DNA of 33,105 nt from Zygnema circumcarinatum (GCA_037447605.1 CM074817.1:912862-945966), one strand, 5' to 3'. Counted from the first letter of the stretch, positions 9,592 through 20,484 are shown. Made by a program: numbers and translations. The notes: generated by a model not told the origin, from the sequence alone.

Positions 9592-12500
9592 ATGTCAGCG
9601 ATTACTATGGACAGACCTATATCAATCTTCAACTTTCCAAGGCTAAAAAAAGCGATAGCTCCTTAACATTTAAGCAAGTAAAACACTGACGTAACAATCG
9701 TTTACCTCCGCATTTTTCTCCTCCTGCATAGCTCCTTGATCTGCGTCTTCCACCAGTTCCTCTTCTGTAAACAGAAGAACCCTCTCCTCCTGAACACTCT
9801 CCTCCGTCTCCTTCTCTCCCACCATCAAAACGTCCTCCTTTACCTTTACAGCCTTCATCCCTCCCTCCTTCCCTTCCTCCTCTCCCTCCAACACAAATCC
9901 AACCGGCAGAGTCTCTGGCAGATGTTGTTCTCTCGAGAGGGACAAACCATTAACAGGAGAAAGCATGTGGGACTGTGCAAAAAGCTCCTGACTCATCTCC
10001 AGCATCCCACTCATTCCCTGTCTCCTCCCGTCTCCCTCTCCCTCTCCGTCGTCATCATCCTCCTCCAAAATAGTGCTCGAGCGAGCGGAAGCAAAAGCTT
10101 CGGAGAAGGCTGAGACAGCAAGCTTCTCCTGCCTGCTTTGAAGTTTGCTTTGAACCAAAAGTTTGAGCAGCTTCATAACATCCGCTGCATGAGAGAGAGC
10201 TGCTTTGGGGTCCAAGATTTGAAGCTGGCAACAGAAAGGCATGGAATGAAGCGTCAGAATGTCTACCAAGAGTACGGGGAAGGGAAAGAGAAAGGGAGGG
10301 AGTGGGGTTTTCTACAACCAGAAAATTCCAAGAACGAAAAGTCCATCACGCCGGTCAAAGTTTTCTTTTCTAAAGAAGGACAACCTCATCTCCACTCTTC
10401 AAATCCGATCCCTTTCAAACTTCACTAAACATGAAGCAACGGTACTGATTTTACCCCAATACCTCACACTCAATCCAGCTTTCTTCCACAGAACTGATAA
10501 TATTATTCTGATTGCATGAGAAAACCAACCTGGAACAAATTTGGCGCGAAAACAGTTGCAATGTTGTGAATGTTCATCAAGTTGACGGTCTCAAACTCAA
10601 CCACATCCACCATTAGATTGAGGGTCCAATCTAGAAGGTTTTTCTGAATATCCGGAAGCTTTTCTACGAGCTCCGTCGCTGCATCCACATCGCCTGAATT
10701 TGAAACTGCCTCGACTTCAGAATCCGGAAGAGAGTCGAGAACTCCGTCCGGAAGCTCTCGAAACCACGCCTGCACAAAGTGACGAGAGTAGAAAATATGT
10801 TCAGTAAAAATCAGAAAAAACTGTTGTTCAGTATTGTTGTTGATGTTGTTCAAAAAAACGAAGAAAGAAATAAGGGAAAAAATGAGCAACGATCACAATA
10901 AAGAGATCACTCTCGAGAGATGATTGGGGGTGATTTGGAGTGAATAGAGTAGAAGAAGAGATGAAGACAGAGAGAACAAGAGAAAGGGAGAGAGGTCAAT
11001 CATTACATAATGAAAATCTCACCTTTATGAGACCGGCAAGAGCGTAGACTTCCATGTTCTTTGGAACCACGCCATCGTTCAATTGCTTCCGAACATGCTC
11101 TTCGTGGTCGATCCGGGCAGCCACCCGAAAAATTCCCTCCGCCTGCACAAAAAAAGGAAATACAAGCAAAGTTCCGTTAGGGGAGAGAGGGAGAAGCTGG
11201 CTTCTGAACGCGGGTGAGAGAGGATGAGGTGGTTGGTGGATTCTGGACAGAGCTTTTCACAGTTTCTGCTGGATAATGGATTCCCTCTCTCCCCGTCTCT
11301 CTCTTTCCCTCCCCTCTCTCGCGCAACACACAACTCTTCCCGCCCCCCTCGCGAACGCATACATGCAAATCCACACTAGTAAGGCCATCAGATTTTTGGA
11401 GATGTGCTATCGAACAAGATAAGCTTTTGCTTATGAAAAACAGCACAAGGATCTTCCATGCAATGCTTGTTTCAGATCTTCTCCTGAGATAGCTGAATGG
11501 TGCTAACGACATTAAATCTAAACTAAATACTTTCCCCTCTCTCCCTTCCCGCTCGCGCCCCTTCCGTGCCCCTCTCTTCCTCAAGTTAACTCCGCTTAAC
11601 GTTGCATATCGGATCGTTCTTTCAGCTCTGACATTCTTACAAATTTCAGAAGTAAAACTCTGCTGGTTGATTCAAAGATCAGGAATAAGTAGAAGTGGTA
11701 GTAGTGATAGTAGTGATAGTGGTGGTAGGAATAGTACCCTGAGCCCTCCCTGGTTGTAGAGCCGAGTCTGAAGGAGGAGGAGAAAGGTAGGAACACTGTT
11801 TCCATGTCCATCAAATGAGCACTGCATGGAGGCTGGGCTTACTCCAAACACGCTTTTGCTGCAGAAACGAAAAAAAGAAAAAAAGAAAGAGCCCCAAAAC
11901 ATGGTTTGAATCGTTAGGCCGTTGCTTAAAAAGGAAAAGGAGCAGAAATCAGATTTCATTTATGAAAGTGGTGCAAGCTAACGCAGTCACCTTTAAAGAA
12001 GTAGCAAACATGAGGGGAGGGTAAGGCATCTCATGTTAGTGTTAGCATGTAGACACAATATGTACTTAGGTATCCCTTCCCCACTCCCTCCCCTTCCCCA
12101 TGTGCGAGTCTCCCTCGCTCACTTCCTCTATCTTTTCCTCTCCCTCTCCCTCTCCTCCCCTCTGAAAGTCTCTCTCGTGCTCTCACTGACCTCTGCCCTG
12201 CATCCACCCCTCCCACTCTATCCATTACCATTCCCTCCCCTGGCCACATCCTCTCCCTCTCTCCCCACGTTCGCTTCCTCACTTCACTTCCCTCCTCTTC
12301 CTTCCTTTTCTCTCTTCATGTGCCTATCCCTCCCCCAGATCCTTTGGCACGCTGGCCTCCTTTCCCTGCCCCCTCCCTCTGAGTCTCCAATCCCTCTCCT
12401 GCCTCCCTCCCACCTTCGCTTTTGAGACCATAGCTCCTTACAACCATTCCTTGCAAACCGCTAAAATGAGGAACCACTAACAAGCAGAAGAACAATGCTT

Positions 12501-12994
12501 GAGAGCATTATTTCAGACTAAACATACACCTCCGGAAGTTCTCCTGTGACTAGAAGTGCTTATGAAGACTTCCAGGTCGCTCTCTTATTCGAAATAGAGA
12601 TCTAATACGAGAAAGGCTTTAATGGGCTTCAAACTGTATAAGAATGTTAGTAACTGGCTAAAATAGATCTTACGTTTCCCATCCTAGAAAGACTCACTAT
12701 CCCAGAGTTGTACATCAAACGTCGACAAAGAACAAAAAAAATCTGAGCAAAGTAATCGACATTGTCATTATATGGAAGATTTGCTTAAAACTACCGACCT
12801 TGCACTCAAAAGCCGCTTCGGAACCTTGTTCTCAAAGTCTTGAGGAAGTCCCAAATATCCCTCGAAGGGGTCAAATGTAACATGTGCTTTATGTTGTACA
12901 GAAGTGGGCCAGCCAATGTTAGCCTGCCACGCATCCTCCTCCTCATCGGAAGAATCCTCCTTATCTTCCTCAGAAGAAAAGCACGAATGCCTTG
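6957..12994 (-). CDS. ROP/RAC GTPase-activating protein with CRIB and RhoGAP domains and giant acidic tail (N terminus unresolved)
   Basis: Speeds GTP hydrolysis by plant ROP/RAC GTPases that set cell polarity at the plasma membrane. Exons in transcript order: 12994-12799, 11858-11738, 11142-11023, 10769-10530, 10224-9706, 9524-6957 (stop TAA), all with GT-AG borders and compatible phases. Exon 12994-12799 has an acidic run, then the CRIB motif (IGWPTSVQHKAHVTFDPFEG, then YLGLP), which binds active ROP. The next three exons make the GAP domain: SVFGVSPASMQCSFD, EGIFRVAARIDHEEHVRKQL with the arginine-finger position in GIFR, GLIK/AWFRELP, and the closing NIHNIATVFAPNLFQ. Plant relatives usually stop within 100-200 residues after the GAP domain; here 173 residues are followed by an 855-residue Glu/Ser-rich exon with tandem repeats. 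The first exon is not certain: an acceptor at 12995-12996 implies one upstream (see 14559-14628), although a local ATG at 13058 keeps the frame open. Confidence 0.92.
8340..9260 (-). repeat. Tandem coding repeats in the RopGAP C-terminal exon
   Basis: Five in-frame copies of a block that begins EEASLEGE and ends QLIVREEGS. The marker ctcaagagaggcttcctc recurs on the plus strand at 8475, 8661, 8856, 9045 and 9240, giving spacings of 186, 195, 189 and 195 bp (62, 65, 63 and 65 codons). Two subtypes alternate: one with GEGGERGGRVEESSS and one with GEIGGEREEESSS. The copy nearest the C terminus (about 8340-8475) is the most divergent. All spacings are multiples of three, so the frame is kept. The repeats are acidic, contain no cysteine and are probably disordered. 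Confidence 0.9.
9552..9589. repeat. (GA)n microsatellite in the last RopGAP intron
   Basis: About 38 bp of uninterrupted GA on the plus strand, hence CT on the RopGAP sense strand, about 28 bp before the acceptor of the last exon. It may act as an extended polypyrimidine tract. Confidence 0.9.
12075..12425. repeat. CT-rich simple sequence in the first mapped RopGAP intron
   Basis: Low-complexity pyrimidine-rich plus strand inside the intron 11859-12798. The open frames are low complexity and have no homology that I recognise. Confidence 0.6.
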
Positions 12995-13433
12995 CTGGAG
13001 AAGCAAACATACAGGGAAAGAAAGAAAAAAAACGAAAGAGAGCGGGATAGGAAAGCATGCATCTTGTTAGAAAGCCGGAGCGAAGTGGGAGGAAACTGAA
13101 GGTCAGGTTCTATGAAGAGATGCAAAAGATTGGAAATATACAATAAGGTACGGGGTGAAGGGTGGCTATGAGATTTGTTATTTTTGTCTGTGAGAAGCAG
13201 GACATGAAGGTGGGGGAGGGTGGGAGTGGAAGAGAATAGGAGATAGGCAGAGATCAGACGGCAAGAGCGAAAACAGAGAGCTTGGGCAAACGAGAGAGGG
13301 GATTTACGAGGGATGAGGTGGGACGGAGAGGAGCAAAAATGAAGAGAGATATCTCCGAGGGAGGAAGATGTAAGGGGGACAGGTCAAGAAGGGGATGTAA
13401 AAAGAAAGCAAGTGAGAGTGTGACGACGAAGGA

Positions 13434-13590
<157 letters not shown>

Positions 13591-13819
13591 GGCAAGGTCG
13601 GTGAGTGTGAAGGGAGTGGAAGAGAGGCTCAATAAAATGAGTGAGGGGATGGCGAATAGTGGGAGAGGGAAGGGACATAAAAAATGAGGCAGCCAGGGAC
13701 GAAAAATAGACGTGAAAATTATATAGCCAAAAATGCATGAAAATTCAGATAGGAGGTCTAGCACGGCTACTCGAGCTTATCATGGTTTGATTGGGTTAAA
13801 AGTGAAAGAGGAGGACATG

Positions 13820-13923
<104 letters not shown>

Positions 13924-14469
13924 GAGGGATAGAAAGAATAGAGAAGATAAAAATCGGGGAGGAGAAATCAACATAGGCAAGAGGGAGAGTGCAGCACTCT
14001 CACTACCATTTGAATGAGTATATGGTTTTCGAAAACAGAGTAATGAGAGAAGAGCATGTGTAGGGAAAGAGGCACTGAAGAGCGAGCAAGAGGGGAAGGG
14101 TGAGAGTAAGAGAGACATCTGCGTGAGAGAACACCAGCCTCCAGTTCACATAGTCCAATAAGCATTCAGAAAAGCAATACAGACATCACTCCAGATATTT
14201 TCCTGCTGCAGACCCATAACGCACCCCTTCACAAGTTTCAAGCACAGCTCCATGCATACATGCGTAAAGATGTGAAAAAAAGAACAATTATGTACGTGAT
14301 GTATAGAGTCACCGCATCCCCACATGCATCCACACAGTTGCAATTGCATGCAGAACATTCTTTGCTGATTACATGCTCGGTATGCGCGCGTGCACAGTCC
14401 AGATAGGCACACCACACACAAACTCATACATCCATGCAGACACATAGACCGAAGCAAGCGCATCCATGC

Positions 14470-14496
14470 TACATGCATGCATGCATGCATGCATGG
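14470..14496. repeat. (ATGC)n microsatellite
   Basis: Tandem catg/atgc units in a wider region (14310-14550) rich in CATGCA. CATGCATG equals the plant RY element, but a simple repeat explains it as well. Confidence 0.85.
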
Positions 14497-14558
14497 ATCA
14501 TGCGTATGTGACTTATGCATCCATCCCTGCTTGCATGCATGCATGGCGGAGGGCGCAC

Positions 14559-14628
14559 CCTTGGGCTTGGTCTGCATGGCGCAGAGTGAAAGGAGCGCCG
14601 CCGACAGCCTCACGAGCAGGCGCAGGGC
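14559..14628 (-). CDS. Candidate upstream exon of the RopGAP gene
   Basis: This 70-nt stretch in a GC-rich islet would encode a hydrophobic helix, ALRLLVRLSAALLSLCAM, then QTKPK. It follows a C-rich tract ending in CAG and is followed by a GTGCGC donor. It ends one base into a codon, exactly the phase needed by the acceptor at 12995-12996. Plant RopGAPs carry a short leucine-rich helix ending near a Cys-Ala-Met-like motif before the CRIB motif, which is the reason for proposing it. There is no in-frame ATG in the islet, so a still earlier exon would be required. This is suggestive only. Confidence 0.25.
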
Positions 14629-15047
14629 CTGCGGGGGCGGGGGGGTGCGCCGACCGGGTCCAGACCGGTACCGGCACCACCTCAGCAGGCGCCCGCCATG
14701 GCCGCACAAGGCGCGCAGAGCAATGCTGCGCTATGGTACTCTCTCTCTCTCCTTCTCTCTCTCACTCTTTCACTCTCCCTCTTTCTCTCCTTGCAATGGT
14801 GCAAGCTTTTTCCTAGTGAGCTCGCTTTCTTTCTCGCTCTCGACTCTCGCTGAGTGCGCCTTGCTCTCTCTCCCTCTCTCTCTCTTTGCCACTTTGTCTC
14901 TTTCCTGCGAAGTCGCAAGTATCCTGCTCCTCTGTCCTTGCAGCAGCCCTTGCTGCTTCCCACCTTCCTTTCCTACTCCGCGCAAGGCCTGCTCCAGCTC
15001 AGACGCAAGGCCTTTCCTTTTCGCTCTCCCGCGAACAGAAATTGAAG

Positions 15048-15076
15048 GAACACGTGCTCACAATATGCACGTGTTC
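15048..15076. promoter_or_regulatory. Inverted pair of G-boxes
   Basis: GAACACGTGC at 15048-15057 and GCACGTGTTC at 15067-15076 are perfect 10-bp inverted arms around a 9-bp spacer, each containing CACGTG. A telo-box AAACCCTAA follows at 15133-15141. They lie between the divergent RopGAP and COPB2 genes. Confidence 0.5.
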
Positions 15077-15204
15077 TATGATGCGCTTTGTAGCGTGAAG
15101 TCCATTGAATCTGACACAGATAGCGCTTCACGAAACCCTAACGCTCTCCTTCCTTCAAACAAAAGATCTCGAACACAACAATCATACGTCCTGCAGAATC
15201 CTGC

Positions 15205-15335
15205 AACCCTCTCTCCCTCCCTCCCTCCCTCCCTCCCTCCTTCCCTCTCCCTGTTCCAAGTTGTCTCTCCGCTCCCCACCACTCCCACACTCTCCCTCTC
15301 CCTCTCTTTCCCCCTCTCTCCCTCTCTCCCTCCCG
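15205..15335. repeat. CCCT/CT-rich simple repeat
   Basis: Tandem ctccctccctccct on the plus strand followed by CT-rich sequence. No gene. Confidence 0.85.
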
Positions 15336-15359
15336 CGGTCAAAACCGTCCTGCGCGCCG

Positions 15360-16910
15360 CCCCTACGTCCGTACAGCTACTTTTTTCCCCAATCTCCAAC
15401 ATCCGATCAAAAGCTTTACCCACTGCCCGCTGCCCAAATGACCGGGCACCAAAGAAGTGTCCCGCTACCCAAATGTCCGGACAACAAAAACAAATTCACC
15501 ATCCGCCAACCACATTGCAGAATCACACGCGTGCTGACCCTCAATGCCTCCCGGTCAGAAAACACATTATTTCTTAAGGAACGCCATAAAAAACGGGCTG
15601 CCCGCTCAGGAAAGGTTTGGAGGTTGGCGACTCGCCTGGCAGGGCGAGGTTTGCCAAGGAGGTTCGTACATACTCCGTACCACTCCATAGTACGTTCGTG
15701 TTATCCGTACATATTGTACGGCCAATCCCCGCTCGCAATATTACGGATTCTGAGCTGACTTTCTGCGCATATCCGGGAGCTTCAGGGCCGTCCGTTACCG
15801 CCCGCAATTCCCGGATCGCGCCATTCGTGGCGATCGGACGGTCTAGGTTTCTTTGGACACAGCTGGCGTCACGACATTGCCATTAATTCCCGCAGGACGC
15901 CGAATATCGGCAGGCTGTCTCCTTGCATGCCACGTGTGAAAGACGACAGAATCCCTCTTGCGATTGCCTACTACAAGACCAAATGAAGGGAAGCAACGAA
16001 CGTAGAATACGTATTTTACTATTTGGATAATTATCGTATCACCATTTGGTGGTCGTTTGCTATGTACGTATAAGGATAAAAATGGAGAAAATTACCGTTG
16101 GCCTATGGCCTCTGCTTCGCTGGCACTTCTGCCCATCCGCCGGCAGCTGGGGAGTCTGCAACAGACAAATTTTCAGTCTGTCCGTACATACACAGTGTAC
16201 GGTCGTCCCAAAATCGCAATAACTCGAGCAAAAGATACGATTTCTCCGCCAATCAGGCCCTTCCGCTAGAGACAAAAGATTCCAATCACGGCGTGCCACG
16301 TGTAAAAATTGCCTACGTGGCAGTCCCCCATTGAAGGGTCTCCCTTAGGTGCCTAGGCCCTCAGCCCCATTTTTCCAAGGGCTTTAATTCGGGTCCAAAC
16401 AGTGAGCTGCGCGAAACGGATTTTTTCCTTTTGTGTATTTTCGTACGGACAGTCCTGATTTCGGAAAAACAAGTGGCAGAGAAGACAGTCAAGATACGTC
16501 AAGCAAGGTCAAGGGGAGGCATGTTATAGGCCACGTGGCAAATCAGATGGTGGCAGGTCAGTCTGTTGACGCTGGACCGCCACGTGTCAGAATGAGGGCA
16601 GGACTTAACCGTACGGTACCTTGTCTCAAGCTGAACCTAGCCGGATTTCGTACAGTCCCTGGTACGAATTTCGTACAAGTGGACGTTCTTTCCGCATCCT
16701 GAAAGATTTTGAGGGGGATATCGTACGGATAACCGCGCAGGACAGAAGTAAATTTGGAACCGCTCAGCATTGGCCAGTTGGACGCGAAAGACATTTCAGA
16801 ACTGTGACCGACAGCCCGTCTGGCTGTCGGCGACTGGACAACTACGCTGTTTCATGCAGGAAAAATGTAATTGATTTGAACGGAACCTGTGTAACTGTGG
16901 CTATGTAAAC
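15360..16910. other. GTAC- and CACGTG-rich non-coding block
   Basis: Contains GTAC-rich strings and four CACGTG boxes: about 15931, 16297, 16532 (inside palindromic GCCACGTGGC, 16530-16539) and 16581. Composition resembles 4561-5180. No frame shows transposase or reverse-transcriptase features. It could be a regulatory region or the relic of a non-autonomous repeat family. Confidence 0.45.
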
Positions 16911-17274
16911 GTATGGGAGGTTTGAAACATGTTGAACATGAACCATGTGTGCATGGAAGATAAAGAACGACATATGCAAGTGCACAAAGTCTGAAAATCG
17001 CGAACATGCATGGGAGAGGTTCTAATGAAGATATATTATATCGTATAATGTACCATAGGTTGCAGAATGATGAACGAGTTGGCCTTGATAACAAGCCATC
17101 ACATGTACAGACACATGGACAACAACAACATGGGAAACCACGACGAGCCGGTCAGAAAGAAGTATGAGCTATGAGTCTTGGACTTGCTGAGAAATTTCCG
17201 CCCTTTTGCCATTCCGTGCAAGTACTGTACGATACAGTTTCCTTGTTCATTTCGCAACTATACCTTTCACAATC

Positions 17275-17430
17275 GGCAACTATTGGACAACCATTGAATG
17301 GCAATATGGTTGGACGTCCAATGTTTCAAAGCCATTCGAGTGGTTGGCAACCATTGGATCCAATGGTTGCCAACCGATTCAACGGTTGGCAATCATTCGA
17401 ATGGTTGATCTAAATGTATGTTGATTCGAA
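17275..17430. repeat. Cluster of palindromes centred on a perfect 34-bp palindrome
   Basis: 17342-17375 reads identically on both strands, from GGTTGGCAACC to GGTTGCCAACC around a central GGATCC. Nearby are TTGGACGTCCAA (perfect, about 17311-17322), CCATTGAATGG-like and CATTCGAATGG-like near-palindromes, and repeated GGTTGGCAA. No coding potential. Confidence 0.9.
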
Positions 17431-18379
17431 TGGTCCGACCTGTGGTACCTTTGACAGGTTTAGGGTTTGAATTCTTGACCTCATTTTTGGCGTCCTGTAC
17501 TGTTGCAGTCAAGCAGATCCTTTGAAAATCACGGCTTCAGATTCGTTTCTTTAAAATATCGGCTCCCAAATCGCACCAATCGCGTTGCAATTTTAGGATA
17601 GCGTATCACAATTTAGCGCTGTATGCGCAGGATGGACCAAAACACAGATTCCTTTTGGATTGTGATTGAGATTCTTACAAGATCAAGTGATGTCTGATTC
17701 TGATTTCCCATCCGTTGCCATCAGTCGAAAACTACTGAGTTTGTACTTTGTCGTACAAACTCGGGTTCACCATGTTGTGAAAGGCCGATCTGAGCCGTTC
17801 GATGCAATCCCTCCCAACGGCTGTCGCAACATGGGACGACATCACAACACCGTTGATTCCAATTCCTTAGGCGCTTTTGTATGCGACTCTTCAAATCTGT
17901 ACGGACCGCGTACTTTGCCTTCTTCCAAATGTTGATCAGGTTTGGCGCGAGTCTAACCTTGAACATGTCTCCACAACACAATGTTCATAAGCCAAATGAG
18001 AGTCAATGCCTCTGCAATGGCTATTTATGGACGATGATGATGAGACCTATTGACATTGTGTAGTTATTTAATCTATTATGGCATGGCGTGTGTGCCTGGT
18101 TTGTAACGGGTTTTTTCTCATTTTGAAGAGTATCCGCTTGGCTTTTGACATTATGAAGCTAAATGCTCATGTGAGATGTTCCCCTTATCCTGCAAAGGAA
18201 AGCCGTCTTCCGTCCGCAGAACTTATACTAGAGCATCTTCCAATGGTCATCCGCCACGTATGCTAAATTGTACACGTGGCAAAGCGCCATTGCCAGGTGC
18301 TTGACCATAGTTCACAACGGAAAAATGGCCCTGTCATTGTCGTCACAAAGCCCTACCTGCGAGAAAGACCAATTTGCCT

Positions 18380-18830
18380 CCGAATCGTACCGATACGATA
18401 CAGTACGATATCCGACTTATTATTTCGATACATTTCCACACGATACGGTACGGTAGTCGTAAGTACGTACAGTACAGTACAGTCAGCAGTCCTCATATTT
18501 TCCACCCTGTACAGTGCGTCCCCAAGAAATTCGCCCCGATTTTGCCGAAACCACCTTTTTGTACGGTAACTCTGTGTTAGCCGTACTATTCGTACTATCC
18601 GTACCCCTAAACCCTAAAAAACCGTACTAGCCGTACTAGCCGTACTAGCCGTACTTGCTGTACTAGCCGGTACGGGATTCAGCAAAACTCACCGAATCTT
18701 CCCGCACGTGCCGCCGTAAGAGGCGCTCGCTCGTCTTTCCTCCTTGTCGGCTCCGATACGACACGATACGATACGATACTTAACGACACGGTACGATATG
18801 GTACGGTACGATACGTACGGTCCAACGTGA
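18380..18830. repeat. GTAC/GATAC-rich array including CCGTACTAG tandem units
   Basis: Roughly twenty GTAC tetramers fall in 450 bp, against about two expected by chance. At about 18622-18668 the 9-mer CCGTACTAG repeats in tandem with one variant. At 18753-18822 GATAC/GGTAC units dominate. Two CCCTAAA units sit at 18605-18618. Confidence 0.85.
18605..18618. promoter_or_regulatory. Two plant-type telomere units / telo-box
   Basis: CCCTAAACCCTAAA contains AAACCCTAA. Too short to be a telomeric array; it may be a telo-box element about 1.95 kb upstream of COPB2. Confidence 0.4.
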
Positions 18831-18898
18831 ACTCTAACATGAACTCTAACAATACCGCCCGTCTATTGGTAACACGAACCTTCTATTTGCAAAAATCA

Positions 18899-18943
18899 AT
18901 ATTTTCGCCTCATATTTGCCAAAACCATGGCGAAAATATGAGG
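18899..18943. repeat. Hairpin with two alternative left arms
   Basis: The right arm GGCGAAAATATGAGG (18929-18943) is complementary to ATATTTTCGCC (18899-18909) and, apart from small differences, to CCTCATATTTGCC (18908-18920). Two mutually exclusive foldbacks are therefore possible. A further copy, CAGTCCTCATATTTT, lies at about 18487. Confidence 0.7.
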
Positions 18944-18945
18944 AC

Positions 18946-19858
18946 TGTTGTAGCGTAGTGGAGCTGCGCTCGACGGATCCGCGTCAGTTCAGTTGTACTT
19001 GATATATGCCTCCTCAGAATCACGGATCGGCAGAATCCAGGAGCTGCCAACGGAGGATGTGAGAAGGCAGTGCCATGTGTTGGCGGCCCACGGAACAGCA
19101 CATCATCCAGCAAGGCGCACTCGGAGCGCCGCAATTTGCCGCCGATAGTTATTAGTTGACCTATCATAAGGCTCCACATAGTCAGCCAGGCCACTCAGTG
19201 GGCAGTTGGCCAATTAGAGACTGTCACTACTAGGACTCAGGATTTGCTGTCAGAGATAGATAGATTGGATGTCAGTGATGCTAGTTTGTCTTTTAGTGCT
19301 GGGCTTAGTATTTGTATTTGCTGTGTGGTTTGTCGTCCTGTTCTTCTTTTCTTCCTCTCAAGCTCCAGCAACAGATGCTAGTAAGAGAGAGAAAGAGTTC
19401 CACTGCAGAGAGAGAGAGAGAGAGTCTTCTTGCTGATAGCATTTAGACATCCAATTCAGCCCAGCCAGACAAACATTTCAGTGAGAAGACACTTATATTG
19501 TAATGAGAATCCCCAGCCAATCGCTGGCTAGGGTGAGTTTCCAAGACACACCCTTTTTCTAAGCTGATTCCTATCTTCCCTTTGCTGCCTCTATGCCAAG
19601 CTCTGAACTTGCTGTATCCTGCCTTCCATTCCTCCCAATGACCGATGATAACTAGGAGCCTAGCAAAGAGAATAGCTGAAGAGAGAACAGAAGAAGAGAA
19701 CCCCCAGGGAAGGGCTCTTTGCGTATCGAGTCCGGCCGCCGGCGGGAACATCTTCAGGATCCCTACGTCTTCCGCTGCGCGTACCTCTGAATCCCCCGGT
19801 TCCTGGCTCTATGCTGCAGGCAGACCCACGGCCCCAATCCAACCCTTCATTAGTTTCA
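18946..19858. mobile_element. Possible solo LTR or other inserted element
   Basis: A 913-bp block of different composition, with almost no GTAC, interrupts the GTAC/GATAC-rich DNA. Read as 18946-19858 it begins TGTTG, ends TTTCA and is flanked by GGAC on both sides (18942-18945 and 19859-19862). It has no gag or pol coding. A 4-bp duplication is weak support and LTR insertions more often give 5 bp, so this is tentative. Confidence 0.22.
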
Positions 19859-19983
19859 GGACAGATGCGCTAGTTGCCGTACAGCACCTGCAGCTAGATC
19901 AGCAGTCTCCTCTTAACCCCACTTATCTTGTGCTACACTGTTGACTGTACTGTAACAATACAGTACAGTACAGTATTGTACAG

Positions 19984-20157
19984 TACAATATCCACTGTTA
20001 CATCTCGGTACATCTCAACACGATACCGTAAAATAATCGTAACTCACGATATCGTGACTATACGATACACTACAATATCCAAGGCTACATTTCGATACAT
20101 CTCAACCCGATATGGTACGGTAATCGTAACTCACGATATCGTATCGTATCGTACCTT
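19984..20157. repeat. 87-bp tandem duplication of a GATAC-rich unit
   Basis: Landmarks recur at an exact 87-bp offset: tacaatatcc at 19984 and 20071, aactcacgat at 20041 and 20128. A related unit with tacgatatcc starts at about 18404. The array is preceded by cagtacagtacagt-type repeats (about 19957-19987). It lies about 400-580 bp upstream of the COPB2 ATG. Confidence 0.8.
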
Positions 20158-20436
20158 ATGCCGATATTACGATGTTTAAATACAAACCGAAACCTTCGTT
20201 GGACGCCCTTGGAACTCGCCCGCCCAACATCATCCCCATGCTGATGTTAGCATTGTCAACATCACCACAGTCGGATAGCGTGCTGTACGGATGGCTCAGA
20301 GCCCATCCTAACATAACTTCTCCGAAATGTTGGCACCCGCAACATCACTGTCCCCTGTTACAGTAATCAGCTTTTCTCTCCAGCGTCTTTCCTTCGTTGC
20401 AAAGCGGAGGGAGTCTTGGAACACGGGACGCTTCGC

Positions 20437-20484
20437 TCCCACTCTCTCTGTCTCTCTTTCTCTCTCCGTTCCTCTCTATCTCTT

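Noticed and set aside
8040..9689. 549-codon plus-strand open frame
   Set aside because: It is antisense to the RopGAP last exon and runs into a GA microsatellite. Its repeats mirror the sense repeats, and the sense strand has splice sites and a family match on the same transcript.
14390..15577. 395-codon plus-strand open frame
   Set aside because: A patchwork of ATGC repeats, a GC islet and CT repeats; no coherent domain and no conserved motif. The opposite strand offers a better exon candidate at 14559-14628.
18605..18618. Telomeric end or interstitial telomere array
   Set aside because: Only two CCCTAAA units; at most a telo-box.
19443..19944. Overlapping frames of about 100 codons on both strands
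   Set aside because: No recognisable domain, and both strands are open over the same bases; possibly part of an inserted repeat.
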